This document shows, in pieces, positions 12,590 to 22,240 of a DNA stretch of 64,000 bases. Position numbers and translations under genes: made by a program. Positions within the stretch are counted from its first letter, which is position 1. Every line of letters begins with the position of its first letter. The DNA lies in the NCBI GenBank assembly GCA_030512335.1, contig JAULSU010000002.1, positions 1,116,001 to 1,180,000 on the forward strand, written 5' to 3'. Below the pieces are notes generated by a model. That model saw only the letters and a list, made by a program, of their open reading frames with translations. It did no database searches and had not been told where the DNA came from. This stretch comes from Immersiella caudata. Lineage: Eukaryota > Ascomycota > Sordariomycetes > Sordariales > Lasiosphaeriaceae.

Positions 12590-13999
12590 TCATACAAATC
12601 TTGCAACCCTGGCCCAGCCATTTTCTTTCCCAGTTGGGCGGAATTCAACACCCTCGCCGAAATATCCGGCGTCCTGCCAGGCTTTCATCGTCGGACCATC
12701 GAAAGGGCCCTGTTTCTCGGCATCATCACGGCCATCGACCCATCGAAACTCCCACATCGTGTTTTCGGTTGGTGCCTCTTCCTCGTCCTCTTCAAGACTA
12801 GGGGGCTCAACCCAGTCCTCGCCAGTCTCATTGCGGAATATCCGCACAAGCCGTTCTCTTTCAGTATCGTAAACATTGGGGTAGTCTCTCCCAAGTAATT
12901 TGTCGGCAGCATCTGTGATCTCGCTGATCGCTTGTTTGATCTTGACTTGTTTAGGATCCTCAGGCTCCTTTTCGGCGTCAACTTCCATTGCATCGCCGCC
13001 GCTCTTCGACTTTTTCTGCTTCCACTTGGGAACCTTTTTGGGCTTGGTCAGCCCCTTTCCTAGCCGTGCCAGGGCTTCCAGCGCGGTTTCACCCAGCTCT
13101 AATCTGAGGATCAAGCTCTTGAGCAGATCACCCGTCAGTATGCTGTCATCTTCGCGCTGCTTTTGTCTTTGCTCCGCATCGCGCTTTTCTTGCGCTTCTG
13201 CGGCCTTTTTGATTTCCTTCTTGCTGAGCCCTTCGAGCCAGCGATCATGCACAGCGTCGGCGTCAGCTGCTTTGCGAATATAGTTGCCGGCCTCATCAAA
13301 TGCACCCTCCTCAGTTTCTTGGCGCATGTTGAAGGCGTCGATTTTGGGCGCGTGCTTCTTCAGACCACCCATGCCGACCTCCTCGTCCACGTCTTCCTCA
13401 GCGATGGCAGCCTCGATGTCTTCGTCGTCGTCGTCGCTGCTCCCATCATCTCCCAGTTTCACCGTGCCGCCGGTTTTGCTCGCATATTCCTGTCCCTCAA
13501 TCTGATCCTCGTCCAGAAAGCGGACTTCCTTTCCCTTCTTTCCCCCTTTCCCTTTCCCCACAGCCTTGTCCTCGTCCTCATCATGGGACCCACCAAACAT
13601 GTCCACCTCGTCATCATCCTCATCTGCACCACCACCACCTTTTGAGCTATAATTATCCATCACCTCCGCCAAGTCAACATCCTCCGCCTCCTTCCCCTTC
13701 TTCCCCCGCGCTTCCGCCCTCGCATTGAACGTCTCATTGTCCGAGTCTGAATCGTACCCATCGATATTCACAGCGCCTCGTTTCGTCGCCCTTCCAGCCC
13801 CACCAATGACGTCCTCAGCGAGAACACCATCATCGCCTTCGCCGTCGTCATCTCCTGTGCTCGGCGCAAGCGCAGAGGGGTTTCTCACATCGAATTTGAC
13901 TTTCTTGATCGATGCGGGGTCGTCGCCTTCACCATGGTGTGCGCGCGCGAAGGCCTCGCCGGCTCGTTTTGGTCGGGCGGCTGCGTATCTGGATGACAT
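12590..13999 (-). CDS. LIN1: GYF-domain U5 snRNP-associated protein (Lin1/CD2BP2 homologue)
   Basis: Single exon of 469 residues. The N-terminus carries the basic A-R-P-K-R motif and a K-K-V-K-F-D-V segment typical of CD2BP2/Lin1. It is followed by long acidic low-complexity tracts (about 45-200, Asp/Glu/Gly) and a Lys/Glu helical region with a motif around residues 225-275 that is typical of the family. The C-terminal ~60 residues form the GYF domain: the W-x-Y-like element appears as M-W-E-F-R-W, followed by G-P-F-D-G and M-x-x-W-x-x-x-G-Y-F. Family knowledge: CD2BP2 (U5-52K) and yeast Lin1/Snu40 bind Prp6 and Dib1-type U5 proteins and leave before the tri-snRNP matures. The gene is convergent with RVB2 (214 bp apart) and divergent from UFD1. 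Confidence 0.93.
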   Translation of the reverse strand: MSSRYAAARPKRAGEAFARAHHGEGDDPASIKKVKFDVRNPSALAPSTGDDDGEGDDGVLAEDVIGGAGRATKRGAVNIDGYDSDSDNETFNARAEARGKKGKEAEDVDLAEVMDNYSSKGGGGADEDDDEVDMFGGSHDEDEDKAVGKGKGGKKGKEVRFLDEDQIEGQEYASKTGGTVKLGDDGSSDDDDEDIEAAIAEEDVDEEVGMGGLKKHAPKIDAFNMRQETEEGAFDEAGNYIRKAADADAVHDRWLEGLSKKEIKKAAEAQEKRDAEQRQKQREDDSILTGDLLKSLILRLELGETALEALARLGKGLTKPKKVPKWKQKKSKSGGDAMEVDAEKEPEDPKQVKIKQAISEITDAADKLLGRDYPNVYDTERERLVRIFRNETGEDWVEPPSLEEDEEEAPTENTMWEFRWVDGRDDAEKQGPFDGPTMKAWQDAGYFGEGVEFRPTGKENGWARVARFV

Positions 14000-14538
14000 T
14001 TCGGGTGGTTTCCTGGAATGCGGTGGAAACTGCGGGTGATGTTGTTGTTGGTGTTGGTTGAAAACGGTTGATGTGGCTGTGGTGAAGCTTTGACGTCAGA
14101 TTTGGTGATTCCGTTGAAGTGTGGCTGGTGATGGGATGCTGCAAATTTGGACTAGAGTGACCGTGATTCTTGTGGAAGAGTTTGAAGATCAATGCTACTC
14201 TTCAGAATATGATGTGAATCATGATCCAAATTTGTTGATATCCAGTTTCTCTCGAGGTTCCAATCTGGGGAGCTGGAAGCTCGTGAAACGCCACATGCGC
14301 CACAGTTCACCCCACCGCGGTCTTTGCCGGCAGGCAACGGAACCTCGTCATTGCTGGGCTGCCTTCCTACCTCGCCAGGTAGCTTCCAGCAGCAGCTTGC
14401 TTTATTAACACATCAACCAAGCTCTGCCGCAGCCATCCAGCCACCCCGCCATTACCGATAGACTTTTATATCTCCCCTAAATAATCCCTCCGCGGCTTTT
14501 CCAGCGTCATAAGTAAAGGACTAGGCCAAAATCACAAG
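14000..14538. promoter_or_regulatory. Divergent promoter region between LIN1 and UFD1
   Basis: A 539-bp spacer between start codons on opposite strands. The UFD1-proximal 150 bp is pyrimidine-rich and carries an A/T-rich stretch with TTTATAT at about 14465. No specific factor-binding site could be assigned. Confidence 0.4.
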
Positions 14539-15848
14539 ATGGTAAGCCCCGCCCAGCTGTCGCCAGAACCCCTCCATCGCGGACGCCGAGCCTAACATCG
14601 TGATCCCAGTTCAACGCCTGGGGAAGCGGCGGTTTCGACCCCAACAACCCCGATCACCTCTATCAGATGGCCCGCGGCGGTATGGGTCGCTCCCAGCGTG
14701 TACAGCGCTTCGACGAGTACTATCGATGCTATCCCATGGTCATGGCGCCCGGCTCCGAGCGCCCCGAGCTCAACTACGGCTCCAAGATATTCCTCCCTCC
14801 TTCGGCTCTCGACAAGGTGTCACGGTTACACGTGCAGTGGCCCATCATGCTGGAGCTTACCAACGGCGAGAAGGGGAAGCATACACACGCAGGCGTGCTG
14901 GAGTTTGTCGCTGAGGAAGGAAGGGCTTATATTCCGCAATGGGTACGTCTGCGCACGTGTGGCTGAGCATGGCGTTTGGCATATGCTAATGTGCTATAGA
15001 TGATGCAAACCCTTCAACTTGATGTCGGTGACATGATCCAAGTCAAGACAACGTCCCTCGAACTGGCGAAGCTAGTGAAGCTCCAGCCACAGTCTACCAG
15101 CTTCCTCGACATCAGCGACCCACGTGCGGTTTTGGAGAAGGCCTTCCGTGGCTTTGCTGCCCTGACGAAGGGAGATGTGTTCAACTTCGAATATAACGAC
15201 GAGGTCTACGAAATGGCGGTACTGGAAGTGAAGCCAGAGACAGACAAGATGGGTGTCAGCATGATCGAGACCGACGTCAGCGTGGACTTTGCGCCTCCTG
15301 TTGGCTACGTGGAGCCAGAGAGACAGCCTCGCGGCAGCGGAACCAGCACTCCTCGCAGCGCACGAGGAGTTGGGCTACCCGCAGGCGGACTGTTGCACAG
15401 CCAGGGCACAATGGCACAGGCGATCAACTACGATGCTATTGCTCCGGGTGCTGCGGCTTCTACGGCCGGCAACTTCCTGGGGGAGGGCCAGCGGCTCGCT
15501 AACAAGAAGGGCAGCAAGGCATCAACCCCGAAACCATCAACGCCAGTGGCCGGTGTCTCGAGCAATCTCCTGAAGGATCTCGGGCTCCCAAAGAAGCGCA
15601 ACGGACCGCTACCGTTGCGACTCCCTACGAACAAGCTCTTCCTCGGATACGAAATCAAGCCAGTCAAGACGGCTGCCGATAAAGAACGGGACGCAGCCGA
15701 CGCGAAGCAGCCACATTTTGCGGGACAAGGCCAGACACTAAGGGGGGCAGTTAAGAGAAAGGGGGACGGCGACGATAGAGCGCCTGAGAAAGCCGAGAAG
15801 ACGCCAGATGACAATAAGGGGCGAAGGCTTGATGGCCGGAAGGTCTAG
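14539..15848 (+). CDS. UFD1: Ubiquitin fusion degradation protein 1
   Basis: Ufd1 pairs with Npl4 as the substrate adaptor of the Cdc48/p97 ATPase and delivers ubiquitinated proteins in ER-associated and nuclear degradation. Three exons: 14539-14541, 14610-14942 and 15000-15848, giving 394 residues. The first coding exon is the ATG itself, followed directly by a GTAAGC donor; the next exon begins with F-N-A-W, so the start is secure. The double-psi beta-barrel N-domain spans about residues 15-190, with the conserved Y-x-C-Y-P, L-P-P-S-A-L and A-Y-I-P-Q-W-M-M elements. The C-terminal half is disordered and holds a G-N-F-L-G-E-G-x-x-L segment (about 270-283) and a F-x-G-x-G-x-x-L SHP-box-like motif near residue 348, which binds Cdc48. 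Length fits fungal Ufd1. Confidence 0.97.
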
Positions 15849-16810
15849 AGCCAGAATACCGTAATTGCATTTAGGAGTTGGCGTTCGGGGTGATTTCGGG
15901 TCGGCAGCACTGGGCACTTTGAGGCAAACACAGCTGGGCAGTTGTTTTGGGTTGGTCGGGGTACCTTGGTCACGACGAATTCAGAGGAAGCATATCATTT
16001 TTGAGGCTCGATCGTCTCGATAGATAGGTACTGTGCTACAGGAACCTGTGATGTCAAAAACACACGATACGTCAAACTACGTTGCATGCTATTGCGACAG
16101 CACTTGGTAGTTCCAGTAAGATGCATCCTTGAGAGCTGCCGCTTGGCTTTTTGCTCCCGCATTTCAGAATATGGATGGGCTCCAAAGGGAATCGGCAAGA
16201 TCATATCTCAGCTTTCTAGAAAAACTGAAGACGTTTCCCGATGCGATAAAAGCGGTAAACCCACACCTTCTGACCTCTCAACATGACATATCATGCCTGG
16301 TATCTTCTTGCTGGAAGTGGTATCATCATGAAACCTGACGTCAGTGCATTCGCAGATGAGAACCACTTCGCAAGACTGCCAAGTACCAAGGATTCTTGAA
16401 TTTCCTCATGCAGACATCGAGACGCAACAGTTAGAAACAGAGGCAGTAGTCTGTACTGACTCTCTTCCTTTCAATGGAAAGAAATACATCGCTTCCTTCC
16501 GAGGTCCATCTGAGACTGGATTAACGCACCTGCTTTGTTGTTGGCAAGACAGTGGAAAGTCAGTTTCTACACTGTATTCGCACGGAGCAGCTAAATGGCG
16601 CGGTGGCGCGCCTGCCAGAAAATCCCTGCCAGTCAAGTGGGGCCGCCGCGGACAGTTCTCGGCACACATCCCCGGCCAATGTCTGGATAGTCATCCCCCA
16701 TCAGACAGTGTGCAGCGTTGCCTCAAATCACATACTTTCATCTACGCTCCGCTCTTTTGCATCATCCAGCTCTAGCTTGCGCATTCAGGGACATCCAAGC
16801 AGCGGTCGAC
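15849..16810. other. Intergenic between UFD1 and the F-box gene
   Basis: About 960 bp containing the 3' flank of UFD1 and the promoter of the downstream F-box gene. Open frames at about 16340-16780 lack domain or splice support and run into the 5' flank of the next gene. An in-frame ATG at 16718 could extend the F-box protein by 31 residues, but the ATG at 16811 fits better. Confidence 0.45.
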
Positions 16811-19635
16811 ATGAGTGGCAGCGGTCGAGAGCTTCGCCCTCGCCGAGCCAGCGAATTCCAGGACAGCCCGGCAGGTACGACACCACCCCGCGCCGGGCGG
16901 GCGACAAGGAGCTCCGCCGCGGCCAATGCAAGCGGCGGAGTCTCCGCAACACAGGGCCGCAACCAGACGCAGGTGTCCCCACAAACACCTGTCCGCCGTC
17001 GCGGTGGCAAGCGGACCCGGCATCAGTCCGGGTTTTACGACGAAGACAGCGATGAAGATGAGCTTCTTAGCTCACCAGTGAGTCCCTTTGTGGGGCCGCC
17101 CACCTCCGGCCGCAGCACCCGGCATTCAGCAAGATTATCGAGGCTGGCAGGTGTGCCTTCCCCGGCTAAGCGCCGGGCGATTGCAACACCAAGCAAGACT
17201 GCTAGCCCGACAAGGACGACTTTGCTAAGGGCTAAACTAGTCCGTCCGACACCTCGGAAACCGCTCCGGGCCGCGTCCCCAACTCTGCCCGACGCCGGCA
17301 TTATCCCGAATTGGCAGGTCCTTCCATATTTCATCTGGGTGCAGATCTTTCAGCACGCGTCTTCACCTCTTGACGACGGCGAGCAAGTTGATTGGTTATT
17401 GGCAACAAGCCGAATATGTCGTGCGTTCGCGGAGCCTGCCCTAACGGCACTCTACCAATGCCCGCCATTGCTCACCAGGCCAATGGCGCATAACCTCGTG
17501 GAGCTTCTATCGCGCGACCCCAGCACAACCAGTTTCAACTACAGAGCAAAGGTCGAAAAGCTCCGCTTTGATGTCAAGGACATCGCCGCCAAGACCTATC
17601 GTGGATATCATCTTGATTTTCGAAAGTTGATCACCTGCTTACCGAGAGTTCAAGTCATTGACTTCTCCCATGAGAAGGATCTACCGCCTTTCAGATCCCT
17701 CGACGACCCCCTCCGATGGCAGTACCCAGACTCACTTTTTGAAGCCCTCAACGGTATTTCCACAGCAGGAGAGGATGGACATCCGCCCACCAAGCTCATT
17801 GGCTGGCGGTGGAACAGGCGCATGTGAGTGCAACTTGGTGTGTTTTTGTTGCCGTTTTATCCTTTGAGAATGTCTATTTGCATCGTACCATCGGTCTATA
17901 TGCACCGTATCACACACACACAACGCTTGACTCTTCACCACACCGCCACTATTGCGGCAGACCCTGCTGTCGCTACACTCAAGGCCTCGACTCAACTAAA
18001 GGGAGATATTGGAAGTTACTTTTAATGCCTCCATCTGGCTGGAAAGAGGCCTTTGGCGTAGCGGTAGTAGGGGCTGCCGCAGTGGTGGTGGTGGTGTGCT
18101 GTGTGTGGGGATACGGTGCCTATATACGGAAGTACGGTGCAACTAGACATTCTCTATCCCTTTTCTTCGTCTCAGGAGTAAAAGTCTCTCGAGGCTCCCG
18201 ATACAACAGAAAATTTCCCAAGCAGCCGATGATGAGCTGATATTTGCCATAGGATGGGTTCTGATACCAGCCCCGCGAGGATAAAAAGCCTCCACTTGAC
18301 CCCAGCGTTCTCGAACTTGAAGAAGTTGAGTTTCGTCAACTATCAAGTGCCATCGTTGCGCATGGCGGGTAGGACAGTGTCTCCAGAGACCGGAGCGCTC
18401 GACCAAAGCTATGTCCAAGAATTTGCAGGGGCAATTTGCGCGTTGCCAAATCTAGAGTATCTCTCCGCAGAGTCATCAACTGTCGTTAATGACGAATTTC
18501 TTGCTCTGTTGCCCAAAAGCATTCGCTTCTTGGAGCGTGAGTCTTCCCCTACCGCCAGTCATCCCCTAATGTGGCCCACTGTGGCTTTGTTGGATGTCTT
18601 GGGCGTGACATGAGCGCGCATGAGACATTGCATTGCCTATGGACCGCCTGTAAGAGAAACCGCTGACGGATATTTACCACAGTGGTCAACTGCTGGGAGA
18701 TTGGCGGTGAGGATTTTGCCGCCTACCTCATTTCTCACGGCAGCAAGCTTGAACATCTAAGCTTGCGGCATAATCAATCACTGAGCCTGGCATTCCTCGA
18801 GGTCCTTGGAGGTGCTTGTCCTAGATTGCAGACCCTCTGCGTGGATCTCAAAAACTACAACCACCATGAGTTCTACAACGACTCGGACCCCAACTACTCG
18901 GAGGTCCTCAACGTCCATCAGATTCCGAAGTGGTCCGAAAGTCTAGAGAGAATCGAGCTGAGGAATATGAAGAAGTGGTCGGCCGAGGCCGCTGAGGTCC
19001 TTTTCCAGTCGCTGGTCAACAGCGCCCCGAACCTTCCTCATTTACGTCATTTGGATCTCAAGACGATGTTGGACATACCCTTCCGTCAGCGCTCGGCCCT
19101 GCGCGACAAGTGGGAGGCCAAACTCAAGCATGTTTTTCTTCGCGAGAAAAAAGACCCGAAGCCATTCTTCTCCTTGCGCAAGCCGCTCGTTGGGGACGAT
19201 ACGAAGCCCGCCGGGACGATTAAGAAGAGTCCTCGGAAGAAACCGAAGGCCGCCACGGAATCAGAGAACGAGGCGAGACGAAGCTCGAGAATTGCGACCG
19301 TCCATGCTTCCAACCCATCCTCCAGGGCCAGGGGCACCCGTGCCCGACCGACCTACGCGGAGGTCGATACTGATGAGGACGAGGACGAGGACGAGGAAGA
19401 TGATGAGAACACTTCGGAGGAGAATGAGAAGAGCGATGTCGAGGAACGTAGCGATACCACCGGGTCAGAGGTCTTTCGCCACGGCATGTGCGAGACGGTC
19501 GAAATCCAACTCGACAATCAAAAAATTTCCGAGATCACTTGGCAAATGGATGATTTCATAGACGAGGGGTCAGACAACCCGTCTGATGAGGACTGGGACG
19601 GCGATCGGGAAGTGGATGTTGGATACGCTTGGTGA
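16811..19635 (+). CDS. F-box-like / leucine-rich repeat nuclear protein
   Basis: Three exons: 16811-17823, 18253-18536 and 18683-19635. Phases agree and give 749 residues. Residues 1-160 are disordered, basic and Arg/Ser/Thr-Pro rich with nuclear-localisation-like clusters. An F-box-like segment (I-I-P-N-W-Q-V-L-P-Y-F-I-W) lies at about 163-185. Residues ~250-540 contain irregular leucine-rich repeats of the L-x-x-L-x-L type, with L-E-Y-L, L-E-H-L-S-L, L-Q-T-L and L-R-H-L-D-L elements. The tail is basic and then strongly acidic (Asp/Glu run at about 665-690). By family, such proteins are substrate receptors of SCF ubiquitin ligases; the target is unknown. Intron 1 is 429 nt because a 289-bp MITE sits inside it. 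Exon 2 joined to exon 1 without the element keeps the frame. Confidence 0.78.
17866..18154. mobile_element. MITE copy A (hAT-like), inside an intron
   Basis: 289-bp element whose two ends are inverted copies of each other for about 58 bp with roughly one mismatch in six, both starting GAGAATGTCT. It is flanked by TATCCTTT (17858-17865) and TATCCCTT (18155-18162), an 8-bp target duplication with one C/T difference. It has no coding capacity. It lies wholly in the first intron of the F-box gene. An 8-bp duplication points to hAT-type transposition. The internal part contains CA-rich runs. Confidence 0.85.
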
Positions 19636-20019
19636 CCGGCGACTATCCAAGTAGAGTTCCCGCACAGCGTTACACGCCCCGCACTCGGGATGTAAGACAG
19701 ACATCGGAGTTTGGGAAGGTGGATGTATGAGTATCATGGACGAGCCGCTCCAGTTATGTCTAGTAGGAAGGTCTTCGCATCGGATATAAGGAGTTGGCGC
19801 GACATGTCGGGGTAATACGGTCACTGGAACGGATTCAGGGGCGTTTTCAGTGCAGGCCAGTTGCTGGGATTTCGGTACGAACAGGTGTCGGGTGTTCTCG
19901 ACGGAATCAGGCATTCGGTCAACAGGAAGCTTCGTGTTTGAGGCTGGCACGGCGTCCAGGATTGGCTTGATCAGGATCATGAGGCGAGGTGTAGAGTTAG
20001 GGTTCCGTTACACTAGATA

Positions 20020-20345
20020 GGTAGACTTGACATTCTTTCCTAGGCCCTCGGTCGGGAGAAATCCATGCCCTGTTGCATTCTTGATAGGCCATCCTGTTCG
20101 GGGTGGGGCGCGAAGAAAGATGTTTTAAATCCCTTATTGAACTGTAATGACGTCTTTTCCGATTTGCTACAGGGCTCCCGCTTGCGTTGTGAGAGGTCAA
20201 TCTCATCCCTCCCTCCGCGTGAAGGTCTCCGTTTAAAACACCCCAAGTTTGTTGCAGCGACTCCTCGAACAAACGAAACAGCCTTTGTTGAACCAACAGA
20301 GGCTTCCAACGGCCGGTCAGAAGCACTTGCAAAATGGTGCACAAA
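20020..20345 (+). repeat. Dispersed repeat R2, copy 1
   Basis: The segment from about 20130 to 20225 matches 34480-34570 in the same orientation, with roughly four bases in five identical; many of the differences are C/T or G/A changes. A shared core is CAGGGCTYCCGCTTG. The adjoining segment at 20041-20095 matches 28105-28160 in inverse orientation. Boundaries are approximate and no protein is encoded. It looks like a decayed, non-autonomous transposable element or solo terminal repeat. Confidence 0.6.
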
Positions 20346-21723
20346 AAGGGGCGTCTGTCAGCACAGGAGAGGGTTCTGATGTACCAATGGCGGCCTCTTC
20401 AGCTGTACGGGAAACCCCCTTGCCGTGAGGATAGGCCCCAGCCCGGGGCGATATAAGAGAGCTATTTGGCACATGAAGGGAGTTCTCTGATGTGACGAAA
20501 GGAATTTATCTCGGATATAAGAAAGGTGCGATGGGAATCTAGCTACCTGGTTCTCGGGTTGCAGAATCGAGGCTGCTAGGGGATGCAAGGCAGGAGGTGG
20601 TTTGGGTACTGTGCTTTTTCATAGAGCATCTAGCCCCTTGTAGACTTTCTCTACATGTCATTCCTGCTCTTTCCTCCTCTGCAATGTTTACCCGGGCTGC
20701 TTGCTGGTTTTCTGATTTCCTCGGTTCAGTCGATTTCAGCTTTATGAACCTATGATCTACTACCCCTTGGTCTGATACTGGAAATCAGCTTTCTAGACGT
20801 ACATTTCTATCATGACAATCACAGAGACGCAAATATGGCCTTCGAATAAATATTAAGACTTTCGTTCTGTTTTCTTTTCTCCCGCGCAGTGACTCGTAGC
20901 CCAAGTCAGGTCCCAACTCCGTGTAAGTGGTTGGGGCGATATCGGCATCGATGAATGTGACCCAACCCAACACCCCAACCAGCAAAACCAGCCAGAAAAT
21001 TCAATTCTCACGTTTTCCACCACCTCTCAAGCACGGCTGCCTCTAATACCCGAGATCGTATTCTCACAAACACTTTGATTTTATCAGTTAGGTAGCCCGA
21101 GCTTCAGCGAGTAATAGCTGAAGCCTTGCCACCACCGCCTCCCCGGTCAGCGGCCGACTCAACCAACTGAAAGTTGTAAGAATCTATCCATTTGTGTCAC
21201 CTCGCCTCACTTCACGCTTATAGTTGAGAGTAGATTCGCATTAGAAAGGGTCATGTCCACAGCGTCCGCAAACGAGAGCCTGCCATTATTTCCTTCTCCA
21301 ATTGCACACTTTGCCGTCTCAACTCGAAGCCCCCTCCCATACTATCGGCCGCTACCATCTAAACAAGCCTCTCTCCATACCCCCTCCTCAGTATCCTTTA
21401 ATTTCCTAGTCTTCGGGAGTGAATAGAGGAGATAGTTTGGCTTCCTACCGTGTGCCTCGCATGGTGCTGTACTTAGCGTTCAATGGTTCAACTTGACTGC
21501 CGAGGAGACGTGCTCCTTTTTGCTGACGGTTTTTGAGTCGAAACTTGGCGTTGGGCCGAACTCGAACAAAACAACTCACAAAACTTGGGCTTTTGGCAAT
21601 GATGAGAGATGCCGGGAGTTGAAAATTGGGCTGCTTTGGGCAGTGACCCCGCAGCCTCGTAGCCTTGAGGCATCCGAGGTAAGACTCTTCTTGTGCTACC
21701 ATGTCTCTTTGCTTGGGCCAGTA

Positions 21724-21753
21724 GACGTGTGTATGGTGTGAATAGACATTCTC
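21724..21753. mobile_element. Solitary terminal repeat of the MITE family
   Basis: A 30-bp stretch ending AATAGACATTCTC matches the terminal inverted repeat of the 38158-38428 MITE at all but about three positions. No partner end was found within about 400 bp on either side, so this is a truncated copy. Confidence 0.6.
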
Positions 21754-22240
21754 TATTTAAAACCCGAAATCTAATGTACCACCCCAAGCCTGCAACTCCA
21801 TCGGTCCGCTCCACCTCCGCGGTTTTAGCCCAGCTCGCCCCTGAGCTTGTAGAACATGATGGCATAACACCTTGCCCAAACTAGATGTAAGCAGCCTCCC
21901 CATTATGTGTACACTACACCACAATACAAAAGAGTTTACTACGGCTATGATCAGCAATTACTGCGTCCCTGCTCCTCGTCTTCTCCTTCTCTCCCTGAGA
22001 TGGGGGTGCGCTGCTTTCCTGGCCTTGCGCTGGATTATGGTTAGGGGCGGGGTTGTGGATAGGGTGATGGTCAGGGGTATATGGGACGAGCTACTGCTGC
22101 CCAGCGCTCTAGCTAGAATTGGCTGTGATTTTTCTTCTCCGTTGAAGCAACATCTTCAAGCAATTAATCTCCAGCCGGAGCTCGAGTTTTGACAAGCATC
22201 CTATCCAGGGGGAGTGAGTCTCCAGCAGCGGCCAGAGAAC

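Larger units (their letters stand above)
19636..22240. other. Repeat-bearing spacer between the convergent F-box gene and SUZ12
   Basis: About 2.6 kb without a supportable gene. It holds one copy of a dispersed repeat (about 20020-20345) and a solitary MITE end (21724-21753), described separately. The rest (20600-21700 and 21760-22240) is AT-richer sequence with short open frames only. Confidence 0.55.

Noticed and set aside
16718..16810. Upstream in-frame start for the F-box protein
   Set aside because: The extra 31 residues have no conserved character, and the later ATG precedes the Arg-rich leader directly; not excluded outright.
17809..18240. Open frame of 143 codons across intron 1 of the F-box gene
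   Set aside because: It is made mostly of the MITE (inverted ends and GT-rich interior) and not of gene sequence.
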